A program made the position numbers and the translations under genes. This document shows, piece after piece, positions 42,932 to 51,892 of a DNA stretch of 64,000 nt (position 1 is the first letter of the stretch; every line of letters starts with the position of its first letter). Origin of the DNA: Nocardia sp. NBC_00508 (GTDB lineage Bacteria; Actinomycetota; Actinomycetes; Mycobacteriales; Mycobacteriaceae); NCBI RefSeq assembly GCF_036346875.1, contig NZ_CP107852.1, positions 2,170,001 to 2,234,000 of the forward strand, written 5' to 3'. The notes under the pieces were generated by a model, which made no database searches, was not told the origin of the DNA, and saw only the letters and a program-made list of their open reading frames with translations.

Positions 42932-43340
42932 CACCCCATCCAATCAAACGGGTCCGACACGCCCACGGCCACTGTGGCGGGGCCGTCGCGCAACTCCGGT
43001 CGGCCCATCGACGCACCGGACGCGGTCCGGACGGAAGCGGACGCGCTCTCGGATGGGAACCGCCGGATGGGCTGGACTGCGCGGTGGCGATAGGCGGACA
43101 CGCCGACGACCTGCCGCACCGAGCGGACGACGCAGGTCAGGCGTAGTTTCGAAGGTGCCGCAGATGCGCGGCCGGCACGGGCGAGCCGGGCGCGGCGGCA
43201 TGGGCCGGACGATGAGAAGACTCCGACCTGGCGGGACGGCCGGGCAGTACCCAACGGACCGGAAAAGGAACATACTGGAATATCCGCTGGTCATCGCGGA
43301 AGAACCGCAGCTTGGTGTCAAGGGAAGCGGAGGAAGCAGC
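42932..43340. other. gap without supported gene
   Basis: This is the divergent region upstream of the helicase and the hypothetical gene at 43341. Open frames crossing it are shadow-like (Arg/Pro-rich). GGAGGAAGC just before 43341 is the only clear signal. Confidence 0.5.
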
Positions 43341-43703
43341 ATGACGATTCTGCTCCAGGTCCTCGAACAGAGCTTCACACCGACGACCGCGTGGGAACGA
43401 CGCAAGTTCACCTTCGTGCACGCCGACAAGATCGTCGGCATGCGGTGCGACGGACAGTGCGGCGTGTGGCTGGACCTGTCGCGACCTGGTGAATCCCAGC
43501 GTCTGGCGCGGACAAGCGACCCGCGTGAAGCGGTCACGTTCCTGCTCACCACCTTCGCGAAGATCGCCGAGTGCGAGGAGCGTGGCGGCTCATGGCTGAT
43601 CGGGCACGATGGGACGCACGTCGAGTCGATCGCGGCCACCCGGTTCCCGCCCCGGGCGAGCGAGGTCACCGACGACGATCTCCTGGCCCGCGCCTGGTTG
43701 TAG
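43341..43703 (+). CDS. hypothetical protein
   Basis: The 120-aa product starts MTILLQVLEQSFTP behind an excellent GGAGGAAG site. It is soluble, with an alternating charged/hydrophobic pattern, and two Cys in RCDGQCGVW that could form a small redox or metal site. No family recognised. Stop lies 14 bp from the convergent rhodanese gene. Confidence 0.7.
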   Translation: MTILLQVLEQSFTPTTAWERRKFTFVHADKIVGMRCDGQCGVWLDLSRPGESQRLARTSDPREAVTFLLTTFAKIAECEERGGSWLIGHDGTHVESIAATRFPPRASEVTDDDLLARAWL

Positions 43704-43716
43704 CGAGCTGTCGCCT

Positions 43717-44535
43717 TCAGCTCTCGGTCGCCACCGGCCGTTTCGGATCGTTCGACCACTGCGACCACGAACCGGGATACAGCGCCGCCTCGACACCCGC
43801 CAGGGCCAGCGCCGCGATCTGATGCGCTGCCGTCACGCCCGACCCGCAGTAGACCGCGATCGGCTCGGACCCGAATCCGCCGAAACGGTCGCGCAGTTCG
43901 TCCGCCGGGCGGAAGCGGCCATCGGCGTCGAGGTTGTCGGCGGTCGGAGCGCTGAGGGCGCCGGGAATGTGCCCGGCACGAGGATCGATCGGCTCCACCT
44001 CACCGCGGTAACGCTCGCCCGCGCGGGCATCCAGCAGCACGCCTCCCCAGCGCGCCGCGCCGTCCGCGTCGATCACCGGCAGCCCGCCCGGGCTCAATTC
44101 GACATCACCCGGCTCGGGATCCGGTTCGGCGCCGGTCGCGATGGGTCCGCCCGCGCTGGTCCAGGCGGGCAGTCCGCCGTCGAGAATGCGCACGTCCGCG
44201 ACGCCCGCCCAGCGCAGCAGCCACCAGGCGCGGGCAGCGGCCATGCCGCCGGTGGCGTCGTAGACGACCACCGGATCGCCGTCGCACAGACCCCAACTGC
44301 GCGCGCACTTCTCCAGGTGCGTCGGTTCGGGCAGCGGGTGCCTGCCGCGCGCGGGTGAGGGTGGCGCGGCCAGTTCGGTTTCCAGATCGACGAACACCGC
44401 TCCGGGGATGTGGCCGTCGAGATAGTGCTGCGGCCCGTCCGGGTCGCCCAGCGCCCATCTGACGTCCAGCAGGCGAAGCCGCTTGTCCGCCAACGCTTCC
44501 CGAAGCTCTCCCGGTGAGATCAGCACCGCGCTCAA
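43717..44535 (-). CDS. tandem-rhodanese sulfurtransferase
   Basis: The 272-aa protein has two rhodanese domains. The C-terminal domain has the active loop CGSGVTA with Cys230, the form seen in 3-mercaptopyruvate sulfurtransferases and SseA-type enzymes. The N-terminal domain has VVVYDATGG where the Cys would be, so it is structural. It transfers sulfur from thiosulfate or mercaptopyruvate to cyanide or thiol acceptors. It is divergent from benE with no shared function evident. Confidence 0.93.
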   Translation of the reverse strand: MSAVLISPGELREALADKRLRLLDVRWALGDPDGPQHYLDGHIPGAVFVDLETELAAPPSPARGRHPLPEPTHLEKCARSWGLCDGDPVVVYDATGGMAAARAWWLLRWAGVADVRILDGGLPAWTSAGGPIATGAEPDPEPGDVELSPGGLPVIDADGAARWGGVLLDARAGERYRGEVEPIDPRAGHIPGALSAPTADNLDADGRFRPADELRDRFGGFGSEPIAVYCGSGVTAAHQIAALALAGVEAALYPGSWSQWSNDPKRPVATES

Positions 44536-44721
44536 CTCAGCTCCTCGTCCCGAATCGCATCCTCGCGCACCGACTCCCCCACCCTACGCATCCGAATGCA
44601 TCGTTGTCGCGATACTCCGGCGTTCCGCAGCGCGAGACGCGAAGCAGGGCGCCGCGAGTCAGGCCAGTTTCCGGGCACTGGCTGGCGACACGTCCCGGTG
44701 ACCAGGGGCAATATCCGGCCA

Positions 44722-45942
44722 ATGTCCAATGTTTCCACGGCCCCCGGTTTCGGCACCACGGGCGCCGGTACCGCGCACGAACCCGATCGGTCCGAGTCCC
44801 GTCTCGTGCCGCTCGGCGCGGGCGCGGTGACGGCGCTGGTGGGTTTCACCAGCGCGTTCGCCGTCGTGCTGAGCGGGCTGACCGCGGTGGGGGCGAGCGC
44901 CGCGCAGGCTGCCTCGGGTCTGCTCGCGCTGTGCGTCACGCAGGCGCTCGGCATGATGCTGCTGAGTTACCGGTATCGGATGCCGATCACGCTGGCCTGG
45001 TCGACGCCGGGCGCGGCGCTGCTGGCGGGCACCGGCGCCGTTGCGGGTGGGTGGCCCGCGGCGATCGGCGCGTTCGTGGTCGCCGGGGTGCTGATCGTGA
45101 TCACCGGACTGTGGCAGCGGCTGGGTGCGCTGGTCGCCGCGATCCCGGTGGAGATAGCGCAGGCAATGCTGGCCGGGGTGCTGCTGCCCCTGTGCCTGGC
45201 TCCGGTGCGTGCGGTGCAGACCAGTCCGGTGGTGGTGATTCCGGTGATCCTCGTCTGGCTCGTGCTGCAACGGTATGCCCGGCGCTGGGCCGTGATCGCG
45301 GCTTTCGCCACCGCGGCGGCGGGCGCCGCGATCAGCATCGTCGTCCAGCACAAGCCGCTCGACGTGGGCGGCATGGTTCCGTCGCTGGAACTGACCCTGC
45401 CGCACTGGAGTTGGCAGGCGCTGATCGGCGTCGCGATCCCGCTCTACATCGTGACCATGGCGTCGCAGAACATTCCCGGCACCGCGGTCCTGGCGTCGTT
45501 CGACTATCGGGTGCCCTGGCGTGCGGCGATGACCGTGACCGGCCTCGGCACCGTCCTCGGGGCGCCTGCGGGCGGGCACGCGATCAACCTCGCCGCGATC
45601 AGCGCCGCGCTCTCGGCGGCGCCGGCCGCCCATCCGGACCCGAAACGGCGCTGGATCGCGGCGTTCACCGCCGGCGTCACGTACTTGCTGCTCGCGCTGG
45701 GCTCCGCCGCACTGGTCACGCTGATCGCGACCGCTCCGGCGGGAACGCTGGAAACCGTCGCCGGTCTTGCCCTGCTCGCCACACTCGCCGCGGCACTCAA
45801 CGCGGCGCTGCGCTCCGACGAACACCGGGAAGCCGGGATCGTCACCTTCTTGATCGCGGCGTCGGGCGTCGGCTTCGCCGGAATCGGCGCGGCCTTCTGG
45901 GCGCTGCTCGCCGGTCTGGTGGTGCGCAAGGTCCTGCGCTAG
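44722..45942 (+). CDS. benE: benzoate/H+ symporter family transporter
   Basis: The 406-aa protein starts MSNVSTAPGFGTTGAG; a soluble N-terminal tail precedes about 12 membrane segments. Family features include PITLAWSTPGAALLAG and a late ASQNIPGTAVLASFDYRVPW with HAINLAAISAAL. BenE proteins import benzoate with protons, but no benzoate catabolic gene lies nearby, so the substrate is only presumed. Confidence 0.9.
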   Translation: MSNVSTAPGFGTTGAGTAHEPDRSESRLVPLGAGAVTALVGFTSAFAVVLSGLTAVGASAAQAASGLLALCVTQALGMMLLSYRYRMPITLAWSTPGAALLAGTGAVAGGWPAAIGAFVVAGVLIVITGLWQRLGALVAAIPVEIAQAMLAGVLLPLCLAPVRAVQTSPVVVIPVILVWLVLQRYARRWAVIAAFATAAAGAAISIVVQHKPLDVGGMVPSLELTLPHWSWQALIGVAIPLYIVTMASQNIPGTAVLASFDYRVPWRAAMTVTGLGTVLGAPAGGHAINLAAISAALSAAPAAHPDPKRRWIAAFTAGVTYLLLALGSAALVTLIATAPAGTLETVAGLALLATLAAALNAALRSDEHREAGIVTFLIAASGVGFAGIGAAFWALLAGLVVRKVLR

Positions 45943-45962
45943 GCGGATGCGCCACGCTACCG

Positions 45963-45997
45963 TGCCCCTCGGCCCCGCGCCGCCTGCGCGAGGGGCA
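45963..45997. terminator. hairpin downstream of benE
   Basis: TGCCCCTCG (45963-45971) and CGAGGGGCA (45989-45997) are perfect 9-bp arms around a 17-nt GC-rich loop, 20 bp after the benE stop and before the convergent SDR gene. No T-run. Confidence 0.5.
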
Positions 45998-46095
45998 TCC
46001 GCCGCTAGTTGCGATCTTCGCGCGGAATGGTCCGCCGATGCTGTTGAAAGGGCTTGTCCTTGTTCTTCAACCGGCCGCCGGGCCGCGTATCGGCG

Positions 46096-46902
46096 CTACT
46101 CGGTCAGGGCGGCCTGGAAGCGGCGCATGCCGTCGAGCCAGCGGTCGTAGTCGGAGCCCTTGTGGCGGTACATCTTCAGTACCTCGGGGTGCGGGAGGAT
46201 CAGGAAGTGCTCGTCCGCGACACCGGCGAGCACGATCTCGGCGACCTCGTCCGGGGACAGCACCGCACCCGCGCTGGTGACGGCTTTCACCGCGAGCTCG
46301 GCTTCGGCGGCGTGTTCCGGCGGGACGAGACCGCCGTGCAGCAGCTGGGTGTCCACGCCCATCGGGCACACGCAGCTCACCCGCACCCCTTTGTCGCCGT
46401 AGGTGACCGATAGCCACTCGGCGAAACCGACGGCCGCGTGCTTCGACACCGCGTAGGGCGCCGAACCGAGCTGGGTGAGCAGCCCTGCCGCCGACGCCGT
46501 GCTCACGAAGTAACCGTTGCCACGCTCCAGCCAGCCCGGCACCAGCAGCCGTGCGGCGCGGACATGGGCCATCACGTTGACCTCGAGCGCCGCCGCCCAC
46601 TGCTGATCGGTGCTGTCCAGCCCCGCGCCGCCGCCGATGCCCGCATTCGCGAAATACAGGTCTACCGGACCGAATTCGGCCTCGGCGCGCTCGATCAGCT
46701 GGCGGATCACCGCTTCGTCGGCCACGTCGCCACCGACCGCGACCGCAGCCGAGCCGAGCGATTCCGCGACCCGCGCCGCACTCGCACCGTCGAGATCGGC
46801 GAGCACCACCCGCGCCCCACCAGCGACGAGCCGCTCCGCCAGCGCCGCCCCGATCCCCCCGCCCGCCCCCGTGACGATCGCAACCTTGCCCCAAATCTCC
46901 AT
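46096..46902 (-). CDS. short-chain dehydrogenase/reductase
   Basis: The 268-aa classical SDR has the cofactor motif TGAGGGIGAALA (residues 11-22), Asp in VLADLDG favouring NAD(H), NAG in YFANAGIGGG, and the catalytic Ser/Tyr/Lys in STASAAG...YAVSKHA. Substrate unknown. Downstream on its other side lies a tandem repeat tract. Confidence 0.93.
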   Translation of the reverse strand: MEIWGKVAIVTGAGGGIGAALAERLVAGGARVVLADLDGASAARVAESLGSAAVAVGGDVADEAVIRQLIERAEAEFGPVDLYFANAGIGGGAGLDSTDQQWAAALEVNVMAHVRAARLLVPGWLERGNGYFVSTASAAGLLTQLGSAPYAVSKHAAVGFAEWLSVTYGDKGVRVSCVCPMGVDTQLLHGGLVPPEHAAEAELAVKAVTSAGAVLSPDEVAEIVLAGVADEHFLILPHPEVLKMYRHKGSDYDRWLDGMRRFQAALTE

Positions 46903-46927
46903 CCCAATACCCTAGGCGGCTGCCTCG

Positions 46928-47116
46928 CCTCCGCTCGGCCCGGCGCGAGCTGAGGACGGACTGCGTCCGACTCCGCCCTCCCTGCGGCTACCTCAACCTC
47001 CGCTCGGCCCGGCGCGAGCTGAGGACGGACTGCGTCCGACTCCGCCTTCCCTGCGGCTACCCAGCCTCCGCTCGGCCATGCGGCTACCCCAGCCTCCGCT
47101 CGGTCGGCGCGAGCTG
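46928..47116. repeat. tandem repeat tract, ~69-bp units plus truncated copies
   Basis: Units begin CCTCCGCTCGGCC at 46928, 46997, 47065 and 47093. The first two are nearly identical over 69 bp and include GGACGGACTGCGTCC, able to form a small hairpin. The third is cut to 28 bp and the fourth enters the end region of the Lrp gene. No coding function; it fills the gap between the SDR promoter and the Lrp gene end. Confidence 0.9.
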
Positions 47117-47121
47117 CACGT

Positions 47122-47613
47122 TCAGCTCGAGTTCGCCAGGCGATCCAGCAGCGGGGCGGTACGCGGACCGACCAGCTCGCGCATCACCAGCGCCATATTG
47201 GTCCGCTCGACGCCGGGAATCTTGAGGATCTGCCCCGCGATGCGATACAGGTCGTCGGCGTCCTGCGCGACCACACGCACGGTGAGGTCGGTGAGCCCGG
47301 TCATGCCGCACACCTCGGTCACCTCGGGCACCTCCGCGAGCTCGTCCACCACCGAATCCAGCCGGTGCTGATCGACGACGACCGCGACGAACGCCGCGAG
47401 CGGATAGCCGAGCGCGCGCGGCTCGACACGGCGCTCGAAACTGCCGAGCACGCCCCCGGCCTCCCAGCGGGACAGCCGAGCCTGCACGGTGTTGCGGGAC
47501 AGGCCGAGCCGGGCGGCCAGCTCGACGCCCGTCGCCCTGGGATTGGCGACCAGCTCCAGCAACAGCCTGGCGTCGGTGGCGTCCAGGGTGACGCCGACGT
47601 TTTCTCTGGTCAT
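47122..47613 (-). CDS. Lrp/AsnC-family regulator, probable regulator of bkd genes
   Basis: The 163-aa protein starts MTRENVGVTLDATDARLLLEL; the longer open frame reaches into bkdA and is rejected. The HTH is TGVELAARLGLSRNTVQARLSRW and the ligand-binding RAM domain follows (EVPEVTEVCGMTGLTDLTVRVVA). It is divergent from bkdA with a 145-bp shared control region. Lrp-type activators of branched-chain oxoacid dehydrogenase genes are known (BkdR of Pseudomonas), so it is the likely sensor of branched-chain amino acids here. Confidence 0.93.
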   Translation of the reverse strand: MTRENVGVTLDATDARLLLELVANPRATGVELAARLGLSRNTVQARLSRWEAGGVLGSFERRVEPRALGYPLAAFVAVVVDQHRLDSVVDELAEVPEVTEVCGMTGLTDLTVRVVAQDADDLYRIAGQILKIPGVERTNMALVMRELVGPRTAPLLDRLANSS

Positions 47614-47758
47614 ACAACGCAGTATGACACCATTCGCCAGGTCGGAATTGAGCATTCTGCCCATCCGCCTGTCAAGCACTTGCGCAGTTCGCGTTCTAGT
47701 GGATGCTGTGAGATAGAACACATTCCCACGGCCGTGACGGACGAGGAGGCGAGCACCG

Positions 47759-48871
47759 ATGACGGGCAAGTCCGACTATCCGGTCCAATTGGTCCAGCCG
47801 GATGGCCGTCGCGTGCTCGATCCGCAGTACGCCGCGCTGGTCGCCGATGTCGGCCCCGACCACCTGCGCACGCTGTACGAGGACATGGTCGTCACCCGCC
47901 GGATCGATACCGAGGCCACCGCGCTGCAACGCCAGGGCCAGCTCGGCCTGTGGGCGCCACTGCTCGGGCAGGAAGCCGCCCAGGTGGGTTCGGCGCACGC
48001 GTTGCATCCGGACGACTACGTGTTCTGCAGCTATCGCGAGACCGCCGTAGCCTACTGCCGCGGTGTGCCGCCGACCGATCTCACCCGGTTGTGGCGCGGC
48101 GCCGCCCACCACTGCTGGGACCCGCACGCGGTGAACATGACCAACCCGAACATCGTCGTCGGCTCCCAGGGCCTGCACGCCACGGGCTACGCGTTCGCCG
48201 CGCACCTGGACGGCGCCGAAATCGCCACCATCACCTATTTCGGCGACGGCGCGAGCAGTCAGGGCGATATCGCGGAGGCGCTGGGGTTCGCCGCGAGCTG
48301 GAGCGCGCCCGTGGTGTTCTTCTGCCAGAACAACCACTGGGCGATCAGCGAACCGGTGCGCGTGCAGAGCGCCACCCCGATCGCGCGCCGCGCGGACGGA
48401 TACGGCATGCCAGGCAGGCAGGTCGACGGCAACGACGTGCTGGCCGTGCTCGCTGTGACCAGGCAGGCAGTAGCACGGGCGCGCTCGGGGTGCGGCCCGT
48501 CGTTCATCGAGGCGCTCACCTATCGGATGGGTCCGCACACCACGGCGGACGATCCCACCCGCTATCGCTCGGCGGCCGAGACCGAGCAGTGGGCGCGGCG
48601 TGATCCGATCGACCGGATGCGCAGATTGCTCGAGCGCGAGGGCCTGTGGGACGAGGCGTTCGCCCGACGCGTCGCCCAGCGCTCCGACGAGGTCGCCCAG
48701 GCTGTGCGCAGCGCCACCATCGACATGCCCGATCCCGCGCCGACGGAGCTGTTCGACCACGTCTACACCACACCGCACCCGCTGATCACCGAACAGCGGA
48801 GGGCGTATACGGAGTACCTGTCCGGCGATCCCGGCGAGTCCTCCGCTCGAGGAGAAGGAGTCACACAATGA
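47759..48871 (+). CDS. bkdA: branched-chain 2-oxoacid dehydrogenase E1 alpha
   Basis: The 370-aa thiamine-diphosphate enzyme subunit has the ThDP motif GDGASSQGDIAEAL...NNHWAIS. MGPHTTADDPTRYR matches the conserved phosphorylation-loop region of E1 alpha. With E1 beta it decarboxylates the 2-oxo acids of valine, leucine and isoleucine. GAGGAGG precedes ATG 47759. The stop overlaps the bkdB start (ATGA). Confidence 0.95.
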   Translation: MTGKSDYPVQLVQPDGRRVLDPQYAALVADVGPDHLRTLYEDMVVTRRIDTEATALQRQGQLGLWAPLLGQEAAQVGSAHALHPDDYVFCSYRETAVAYCRGVPPTDLTRLWRGAAHHCWDPHAVNMTNPNIVVGSQGLHATGYAFAAHLDGAEIATITYFGDGASSQGDIAEALGFAASWSAPVVFFCQNNHWAISEPVRVQSATPIARRADGYGMPGRQVDGNDVLAVLAVTRQAVARARSGCGPSFIEALTYRMGPHTTADDPTRYRSAAETEQWARRDPIDRMRRLLEREGLWDEAFARRVAQRSDEVAQAVRSATIDMPDPAPTELFDHVYTTPHPLITEQRRAYTEYLSGDPGESSARGEGVTQ

Positions 48872-49851
48872 TCACCACCTTCGCCGCCGCGCTCAACACC
48901 GGCTTGCGCCGCGCGCTGGAGGACGATCCGAAGGTCTTGCTGATGGGCGAGGACATCGGCCGCCTCGGCGGGGTGTTCCGGGTGACCGACACACTGCAGA
49001 AAGACTTCGGCGACAATCGGGTCATCGATACGCCGCTGGCCGAATCCGGCATCATCGGCACGGCTTTCGGCATGGCGCTGCGCGGCTATCGGCCGGTGTG
49101 CGAGATCCAGTTCGACGGCTTCGTATATCCCGCGTTCGACCAGATCGTCTCGCACGTGGCGAAGATCAACTATCGGACCCAGGGAAAGGTCAACGCTCCG
49201 CTCACGATTCGCATCCCGTTCGGCGGCGGCATCGGGTCGGTAGAGCACCACTCCGAATCGCCCGAAGCCTATTTCGCGCATACCGCGGGGCTGCGCGTCG
49301 TGACACCGAGCAATCCAGTGGACGCGTATTCGATGATCCGCCAGGCGATCGCGCTGAACGACCCGGTGATCTTCTTCGAGCCCAAGCGCAGATACTGGGA
49401 CAAGGCCGATGTCGACTTCGTCGCACTCGACCGCGACGGCGGGCTGCCGCTGGATCGCGCAACAGTGTGCGCCACGGGTACGGACGCGACCGTCGTCGCG
49501 TACGGCGGCACCGTGGCGACCGCGCTGGCGGCCGCGAAAATCGCTGCGGAGGAGGGCCATACGCTCGAGGTGATCGATCTGCGCAGTCTGTCGCCGATCG
49601 ACTTCGACACGATCGAGGAGTCGGTCGCGAAGACCGGGCGGCTGGTCGTCACGCACGAGGCGCCGGTATTCGCCGGGCTCGGCGCGGAGATCGCCGCGCG
49701 GATCACCGAGCGCTGCTTCTACTACCTGGAGGCGCCGGTCCTGCGCGTCGGCGGATTCGATATTCCCTATCCCCCGGCTAAGCTCGAGAAGCACCACCTG
49801 CCCGACCCCGACCGCATTCTCGACGCGATCGACCGTTCCCTCGCCGCCTGA
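48868..49851 (+). CDS. bkdB: branched-chain 2-oxoacid dehydrogenase E1 beta
   Basis: The 327-aa partner of E1 alpha starts MITTFAAALNTGLRRAL. It contains VLLMGEDIGRLGGVFRVT, TPLAESGIIGTAFGMAL and the substrate-channel segment SVEHHSESPEAYF. The C-terminal transketolase domain has RSLSPIDFDTIEESV. Length and motifs are normal for the family. It is translationally coupled to bkdA and followed by E2 after 15 bp. Confidence 0.95.
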   Translation: MITTFAAALNTGLRRALEDDPKVLLMGEDIGRLGGVFRVTDTLQKDFGDNRVIDTPLAESGIIGTAFGMALRGYRPVCEIQFDGFVYPAFDQIVSHVAKINYRTQGKVNAPLTIRIPFGGGIGSVEHHSESPEAYFAHTAGLRVVTPSNPVDAYSMIRQAIALNDPVIFFEPKRRYWDKADVDFVALDRDGGLPLDRATVCATGTDATVVAYGGTVATALAAAKIAAEEGHTLEVIDLRSLSPIDFDTIEESVAKTGRLVVTHEAPVFAGLGAEIAARITERCFYYLEAPVLRVGGFDIPYPPAKLEKHHLPDPDRILDAIDRSLAA

Positions 49852-49866
49852 CGGGGGTTCGCCGTA

Positions 49867-51381
49867 GTGAGAGGTGCCCACGTGGAAGACCATGCCCGCC
49901 GGCCTCTTCCGGCGTCCGTGCTGGAGTTCCGGCTCCCGGACCTCGGGGAAGGGCTGACCGACGCCGAGTTGGTGTCCTGGGCGGTGGAAGTCGGCGACAC
50001 GGTGGAGCTGAACCAGACCATCGCGGAGGTGGAGACGGCCAAAGCGGTGGTGTCGCTACCGTGTCCGTTCGCGGGCCGCGTGGTGGAACTGCTGGCGCAG
50101 CCGGGCGACACCGTCGCGGTCGGCGCACCGCTCATTCGCGTGGAGCCCGAGCAGAAAGCCGGACCCGACGAGGCCGCTCGGGAATCGGGGCGATCCTCGG
50201 TTCTGGTCGGCTACGGTCCTGGGGAGGAAGCAGCGTCTCGGCGCCGCAGGCCCGCAGTACTACCGGCGCAGAGCATCACGCAGGAGGTCGGGGCGAATAC
50301 CGCCCAGCCGGATACCGCCGTCAGGGAACCCGAACGACCGGGTCCAGCGCTCGGCGCGAGCGATATCGCGGCAGATACCTCACCTGAACTCGGCCCCGAA
50401 AGACCGGGTTCAGCAAACGGCACGGCAGCTACCGCTGGGCCCGACAGCGCCGTTCGGGAGCCGGAACGGCCAGGTTCAGCGCTCGGCGCGACGCGCGCGG
50501 CGGCGACTCCCGCCGCGCGAAAGCTCGCACGCGAACTCGGCATCGATCTGTGGTTCGTCGCGGGGTCAGGGCCTGGCGGCGCGGTTACCGTGGACGACGT
50601 GCGCGGCGCGGTGCCCGTCTCGCAACCGCGTCCAGTCGGCGCCGGGACATCAACCGACGCCGATGCAGTCCGCCCCGCCGCGCGTGAGGCCCGTACCCCG
50701 ATCAGCGGCATCCGCAAGCGCACCGCCGCTGCGATGTCGAACAGCGCCCGCACCATCCCGCAGGCCAGCGTCTTCGTCACGGTCGACTGCACCGCCTCGA
50801 TGGAACTGCTCGACCACCTGCGCAGCACGAAATCCTTTGCGGGCCTAGCCCCGACACCGCTGGCGCTGGTCGCCAAGGCGGCGCTGGCCGCCCTCGCCGA
50901 CTTCCCCGGCATGAACGCCTTCTGGGACGAAGCCAACCAGGAGATCGTCACCAAACACTTTGTGAACCTGGGCATCGCGGTGGCCACCGACCGCGGCCTG
51001 CTCGTGCCGAACATCAAAGAGGCGCAGACCCTGAGCCTGCGCGATCTCACCCGCGAGATCGGCTGGCTGGCCGACACCGCCCGTGCCGGCCGCGCCACGC
51101 CCGCCGACCTGCGTGGCGGCACCTTCACCATCACCAACGTGGGAGTCTTCGGCGTGGACGCCGGGGTACCGCTGGTCAATCCGGGCGAAGCCGCGATCCT
51201 GTGTCTCGGCTCGATCCGCAAGCGGCCGTGGGTATTCCGCGACGAACTAGCAGTCCGCTGGGTGACCACCCTCGGCGCCGGCTTCGACCACCGGATGATC
51301 GACGGAGAACTGGCCGCCCGCTTCCTCGCCACCACCGCGAGCCTCGTGGAGGACCCGCTGACGCTCCTCAGCCGCATGTGA
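49867..51381 (+). CDS. bkdC: branched-chain 2-oxoacid dehydrogenase E2 (dihydrolipoyl acyltransferase)
   Basis: The 504-aa E2 has one lipoyl domain with the lipoyl lysine in VETAKAVV (Lys59 from GTG 49867). A long linker contains repeats of REPERPG(P/S)ALGA. The E3-binding domain is TPAARKLARELGIDLWFVAG. The catalytic acyltransferase domain ends with DHRMIDG. It transfers the acyl group to CoA. Start is uncertain among GTG 49867, 49882 and 49918. No E3 (lipoamide dehydrogenase) gene is in the cluster, so a shared E3 must come from elsewhere. Confidence 0.95.
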   Translation: MRGAHVEDHARRPLPASVLEFRLPDLGEGLTDAELVSWAVEVGDTVELNQTIAEVETAKAVVSLPCPFAGRVVELLAQPGDTVAVGAPLIRVEPEQKAGPDEAARESGRSSVLVGYGPGEEAASRRRRPAVLPAQSITQEVGANTAQPDTAVREPERPGPALGASDIAADTSPELGPERPGSANGTAATAGPDSAVREPERPGSALGATRAAATPAARKLARELGIDLWFVAGSGPGGAVTVDDVRGAVPVSQPRPVGAGTSTDADAVRPAAREARTPISGIRKRTAAAMSNSARTIPQASVFVTVDCTASMELLDHLRSTKSFAGLAPTPLALVAKAALAALADFPGMNAFWDEANQEIVTKHFVNLGIAVATDRGLLVPNIKEAQTLSLRDLTREIGWLADTARAGRATPADLRGGTFTITNVGVFGVDAGVPLVNPGEAAILCLGSIRKRPWVFRDELAVRWVTTLGAGFDHRMIDGELAARFLATTASLVEDPLTLLSRM

Positions 51382-51469
51382 CGCCATACACCGCAAACGT
51401 CCTAGGCGTGCCGGTGCGCCGTTCTACCGCATCGCGGCAACCCGGTGCGCTGTGGCCGTTCGGAGACTG

Positions 51470-51892
51470 TCAGTCCGTGACCAGCGCCGCCGCGGCGGTC
51501 CGGATGACCTCCGGGATCTCGACCGGCTTCCGCGTCTCCGCGTCCACGTAGACGTGCACGAAGGTGCCGGTGGCGGCCAGTTCCAGGCCACCGTCGGCCT
51601 CGCGGAAGATGGCCAGGTCGTAGGTGATGCTGGAGCGGCCGAGCCGCGAGATGCGCAGGCCGACCTGCAACTGGTCCGGGAAGCTGAGCGAACCGAGATA
51701 CTGGCAGGAGGTCTGCGCCACCACACCGAGCGCGGGCAGCGTCCGGATATCGGCACCGGTAGCGTGCATCAACCACGCGTTGACCGCGGTGTCGAAATAC
51801 GAGTAGTACGTCACGTTGTTCACGTGCCCGTAGTGGTCGTTGTCGGCCCACCGGGTGGGGACCGGCCAGAGCACCGGATACTGCTGCGTCAC
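51470..51892 (-). CDS. 4HBT-type acyl-CoA thioesterase
   Basis: The 140-aa hotdog-fold protein has the thioesterase motif RWADNDHYGHVNNVTYYSY with the Asp near residue 17-19. It hydrolyses short acyl-CoA or aryl-CoA thioesters. Its GTG start overlaps the stop of the upstream AraC gene, so both are one unit. Proximity to bkdC is suggestive but the two genes are convergent, not co-transcribed. Confidence 0.9.
   Translation of the reverse strand: MTQQYPVLWPVPTRWADNDHYGHVNNVTYYSYFDTAVNAWLMHATGADIRTLPALGVVAQTSCQYLGSLSFPDQLQVGLRISRLGRSSITYDLAIFREADGGLELAATGTFVHVYVDAETRKPVEIPEVIRTAAAALVTD

Noticed and set aside
46928..47116. Possible CRISPR array
   Set aside because: Units are about 69 bp with no unique spacers between conserved repeats, and no cas genes lie nearby; it is a plain tandem repeat.
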